Source: DUEN01 sp024277095 (GTDB lineage: Bacteria > Chloroflexota > Anaerolineae > DUEN01). Taken from it: a stretch of DNA of 8,817 nucleotides. The notes under the pieces are model-generated. The model had not been told where the DNA came from, did not search any database, and saw only the letters and a list, made by a program, of their open reading frames with translations. Position 1 is the stretch's first letter. Every line of letters starts with the position of its first letter. Shown here in pieces: positions 6,260-8,817 of this stretch. Both the position numbers and the translations under genes were made by a program. The stretch is taken from assembly GCA_024277095.1 (NCBI GenBank), contig JAJRVX010000487.1:1-8817 (forward strand). Reading direction: 5' to 3'.

Positions 6260-8544
6260 GCTTTCTGGAGGAGCTTCTGCAGTCGGCTCCGGACATTTGC
6301 CTCCTCGTCACCTCACGTGCGCCCTTGCACCTGCAGGCCGAGCAAGTGGTCCCGCTGGGAGGGCTGGCGTGTCCTGAGGAGGGGATGGCGGACCTGGAGC
6401 GATATCCGGCGGTGCAGCTTTTCGCCCAGCAGGCCAGGAGGTTGAATCCGGACATGGATCCGCTCCGGGAGGAGCCTCAGGAGGTTGTGCGCCTTTGTCA
6501 TCTGGTGGATGGGATGCCTCTGGCGCTCCTGCTGGCCGCTGCCTGGATTCGGACGCTGTCATGTGGGGAGATCGTCGCCCGGATTCGAGAGAGCCTGGAT
6601 TTTCTCCGGGTGAATTGGCCGGACGTGCCGCCTCGCCATCGTAGCCTAAGGGCGACCTTTGACCATTCCTGGCGGTTGCTGGCTGCCGAGGAACGGGAAG
6701 TTCTTCAGGGGGTCTCTGTGTTTCAAGGGGCTTTCGATGCCGATGCTGCGGGCCAGGTGGCAGGGGCTACGGAGGATGTGTTGGCCTCTCTGGTTGACAA
6801 ATCCCTCATCATGGTCGTGGCCTCGCAGCGTTACAGGTTACATGAGCAACTTCGGCAGTACGTGTATGAGAAGCTAGAAGCTCACCCCGAGCGCTTGCAG
6901 CAGGTGCTCGCCCGCCATCTGGCCTATTATGCGGGGCTGGTCGAGCGGCATTTGGGGGGACTTGAGGAGGGAGATCCGGGGGCGATGGCCGCTCTCGAGG
7001 CGGAATTGGAGGATATTCGTGCGGCCTGGCGGCATGCACTGGCGCTCGAAGATATCCGGGTATTGCCCGTCCTGGCGGAAGGGTTGACCGGCTACTATCG
7101 GCGTCGTAGCCGGTTTCATGAGGTGGCCGATCTGTTACGGCGCTTGCTGGAGGGGAGCGGGGGCGATCATCTGGACGATAGGACACGGATCTCCTTCCAG
7201 CGTCAGCTGGGGGAGGCGTACTTCAAATGCGGACGGATGGTGGATGGGGAGCGTTATCTGCATGATGTGCTGTGTGCGCTCGATCGGCCCATGCCGAAGG
7301 CGACCGCTCCCCTGATGGTGCGGATGGGGGTGGAGGCCGCGCGACAGGCGTGGCATCGCGTGCGGATGCCGCGCCCGGCGGCCGATCCCTGGAGACTGCT
7401 GGACGCGGCGCGCGCATACGAGCGGTTGGGGCAGTGCTTCTTCTTCCGCTCCGAATCCCTCCCGGCGATCTACACGGCGCTTCGCGGCTTGAACCTGGCC
7501 GAGCAGGCGGGTGTATCACCGGAATTGGCACGCTTATACGCCAGCATGTGCCTGGGGCTGGCCTTTGCACCTCAGCGCCGCCTGGCGCGGGTGTACGCTC
7601 GTCTGACCCGCGGGATGATCGAGCGCGTGACGGAGGAGCGAGCTCGCGCCTGGGCTTTGGAGGTGCTTTCTCTCTACCACTGTGGTGTCGGAGAGTGGGA
7701 GGCTGCATTGGAGGCGGCCGACGCGGCGGTTGAGATTGCCAAATCCATTGGGGATCAGCGGCGCATGGAGGAGGCTATGGTCACGCCGGCGCTGGTCGCT
7801 CACTATCGGGGCGATCTGGAGCGGGCGTCCTCCATGTGGATGGATCTCTATCGGCTGGCGGCGGACCGGCGAGACCCTCAGGTGCAGGCATGGTGTGGCA
7901 CCGGATATGCCGAGAGCCGGCTGCTGTTGGGGGAGGACGAGCGCGCTCTGCGCTGGCTGCTTCGCGCGCAGATGCTGCTGGTCGACACGTTGGATGAGAT
8001 CAATAACGCGAGTTGTTACGGTGGGTTGATGCTGGCCTATTGTCGGTTGGGGCTTTCCGATGGGATTCCCCAGCTGATCGATCAGATGATCCCGTTGCTG
8101 CACCGGGCTCCCTCCGCGTTCTCGATGCTAGAGGGCCTGGCCAACTTCGGGGAGGCGTGCCTGATGCTATCCGCTCCCGAGTCGGCGGTGAACGGCATCG
8201 CGATGACAAAGCCCCTTCAGGCGCTGACTCGGGAGGCTTTGCGGGCGATGCAACGGTTTGCGCATGTGTTCCCGATCGGCCGTCCGCGCGCCTGCTGGCT
8301 TTTGGGGAAACATGCCTGGCGACAGGGGAGGCGTCGTCAGGCCCGGCGCTATTGGCGGCAGGGTGCCTGGGTCGCCCAGCGTCTGGGGATGCGCTATGAA
8401 CTGGCGCGTCTACGCTATGAGCTGCATGTTCATTTCGGCGAGGCGTCCCCTGAGCTTTCCTGGGCAGCGGGGGAACGGCCTTCGCGTTCCATTTTATCGG
8501 CTCTCAAGGCGAGTTGTAATCGCTGTGGTGGGATCGCCCCTTGA
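6247..8544 (+). CDS. STAND ATPase/TPR-like C-terminal part of the same SARP regulator, separated by frameshift
   Basis: This frame is open from 6208; its first nominal start is a TTG at 6247 with no ribosome binding site, so it is the rest of the 5087 gene rather than a separate gene. Numbered in the restored protein of about 1,152 residues: sensor motif LLVTSR at 406-411, GMPLAL (the GxP motif of NB-ARC/STAND proteins) at 476-481, then a winged-helix region with ASLVDKSL at 567-574 and YRLHEQLRQYVYEKL just after. From about 620 to 1,120 the sequence is helical and TPR-like (GDPGAMAALEAELEDIRAAW, GEWEAALEAADAAVEIAKSI, HYRGDLERASSMW, GEDERALRWLLRAQ). It resembles the C-terminal repeat region of large AfsR-like regulators and of adenylate-cyclase-linked predicted ATPases, which binds signals or partner proteins. 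Codon use and the motifs look intact through 2.3 kb, so any inactivation is recent or the break is a sequence error. Confidence 0.85.
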   Translation: MPSVGFLEELLQSAPDICLLVTSRAPLHLQAEQVVPLGGLACPEEGMADLERYPAVQLFAQQARRLNPDMDPLREEPQEVVRLCHLVDGMPLALLLAAAWIRTLSCGEIVARIRESLDFLRVNWPDVPPRHRSLRATFDHSWRLLAAEEREVLQGVSVFQGAFDADAAGQVAGATEDVLASLVDKSLIMVVASQRYRLHEQLRQYVYEKLEAHPERLQQVLARHLAYYAGLVERHLGGLEEGDPGAMAALEAELEDIRAAWRHALALEDIRVLPVLAEGLTGYYRRRSRFHEVADLLRRLLEGSGGDHLDDRTRISFQRQLGEAYFKCGRMVDGERYLHDVLCALDRPMPKATAPLMVRMGVEAARQAWHRVRMPRPAADPWRLLDAARAYERLGQCFFFRSESLPAIYTALRGLNLAEQAGVSPELARLYASMCLGLAFAPQRRLARVYARLTRGMIERVTEERARAWALEVLSLYHCGVGEWEAALEAADAAVEIAKSIGDQRRMEEAMVTPALVAHYRGDLERASSMWMDLYRLAADRRDPQVQAWCGTGYAESRLLLGEDERALRWLLRAQMLLVDTLDEINNASCYGGLMLAYCRLGLSDGIPQLIDQMIPLLHRAPSAFSMLEGLANFGEACLMLSAPESAVNGIAMTKPLQALTREALRAMQRFAHVFPIGRPRACWLLGKHAWRQGRRRQARRYWRQGAWVAQRLGMRYELARLRYELHVHFGEASPELSWAAGERPSRSILSALKASCNRCGGIAP

Positions 8545-8569
8545 GGGCTCGCTCAGGTAGACCCTCGAG
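8540..8569 (+). terminator. Weak stem-loop at the end of the regulator gene
   Basis: CTTGAGGG (8540-8547) can pair with CCCTCGAG (8562-8569) through eight pairs, one of them G-U, around a 14-base loop. The stem includes the TGA stop at 8542-8544. No U-tract follows, so intrinsic termination would be weak; it may only protect the 3' end of the transcript. Confidence 0.25.
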
Positions 8570-8617
8570 CATGTGGGTGAAAGGATATGTGGGGGGGCTC
8601 GTTGGAAGGTCGCTTGC

Positions 8618-8646
8618 TTGGTAAATCTCCGGGAGTGGGGTAGAAT
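8618..8646 (+). promoter_or_regulatory. Candidate sigma70-type promoter for a gene to the right
   Basis: TTGGTA (8618-8623), 17 bases, then TAGAAT (8641-8646): four of six matches to TTGACA, a good -10, and optimal spacing. It points rightward into sequence with no gene before the window ends, so any target starts beyond 8817. Confidence 0.35.
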
Positions 8647-8691
8647 AGCGGCCGCATCCATCCAGTAAACCGTGTGTTGCTTTGGTGCGGT

Positions 8692-8745
8692 GCGCACATC
8701 GGTGTGCGGTTATCTGGGTGGTTATCGCACAATATATTGTTAACC
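8692..8745. promoter_or_regulatory. Hairpin, repeated GGTTATC and AT-rich palindrome (possible operator region)
   Basis: CGCACA-TCGG-TGTGCG (8693-8708) is a perfect six-base-pair hairpin with a four-base loop. GGTTATC occurs at 8708-8714 and 8720-8726 (12-base period). ACAATATATTGT (8729-8740) is a perfect 12-base palindrome, flanked by GGTTA (8720-8724) and TAACC (8741-8745), which are also complementary. This is a marked AT-rich island in GC-rich DNA and looks like a regulator-binding or promoter region for a gene beyond the window. Confidence 0.35.
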
Positions 8746-8817
8746 TTTGGGGGGTTGAGTGGGGAAGTGGGGTAGAAGGGACGTTCGAGCCGGGAGGCGC
8801 TGGCGGGGAATATCGGG

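Larger units (their letters stand above)
8545..8817. other. Intergenic region without a recognisable gene
   Basis: No frame on either strand here has a convincing start, ribosome binding site and protein-like sequence. Apart from the promoter, hairpin and palindrome listed separately, it holds a 12-base direct repeat AGTGGGGTAGAA (8634-8645 and 8766-8777). No tRNA or other structured RNA was recognised. Confidence 0.5.

Noticed and set aside
8494..8697. A 67-codon minus-strand frame at the end of the regulator gene
   Set aside because: It overlaps the 3' end of the regulator, lacks a ribosome binding site, and its product shows no recognisable pattern.

Overview
The window looks like chromosomal DNA from a GC-rich bacterium, most likely a member of the Chloroflexota (Anaerolineae-like). 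The evidence is indirect: a large BTAD/SARP-type regulator fused to a STAND ATPase and helical repeats, exported beta-propeller and CSLREA/beta-helix proteins, Thr-Pro-rich linkers, and 'LPxV'-type tails of a kind I associate with exported proteins of this phylum. No rRNA, tRNA, CRISPR array or intact mobile element was seen.

Layout. The left half (1-4862) is a leftward block of three genes on the minus strand. In transcription order these are a 70-residue protein of unknown function (4862-4650), an exported CSLREA/right-handed beta-helix protein of 489 residues (4605-3136), and a very large exported BNR/Asp-box beta-propeller protein (3062 to beyond base 1). The last gene is open to the window edge, with 1,020 residues visible and no stop. 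The gaps between the genes are 44 and 73 bases, and each start has a clear Shine-Dalgarno sequence, so they may be one transcription unit.

The right half (5087-8544) is one rightward gene, split by a single-base frameshift. Restored, it would encode a regulator of about 1,152 residues: winged helix, BTAD, NB-ARC-like STAND ATPase, then helical/TPR-like repeats. The break falls exactly in the Walker B motif. The downstream frame then stays open for 2.3 kb, so this is either a sequencing error or a recent inactivation.

The intergenic region between the divergent units (4863-5086) holds a perfect 15-base dyad, a cluster of TGACAC/GTGTCA half-sites that includes two direct copies at an 11-base period, and an extended -10 element for the regulator. 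The arrangement suggests, but does not prove, that the regulator controls the exported-protein genes. The right end (8545-8817) carries no gene. It has a possible promoter, a hairpin, and an AT-rich palindrome, probably the control region of a gene just outside the window.

I did not find a convincing new defence or mobile system. The most interesting items are the regulator/surface-protein divergon, the structured intergenic region, the Walker B frameshift, and the shared LPxV motif in the two exported proteins.
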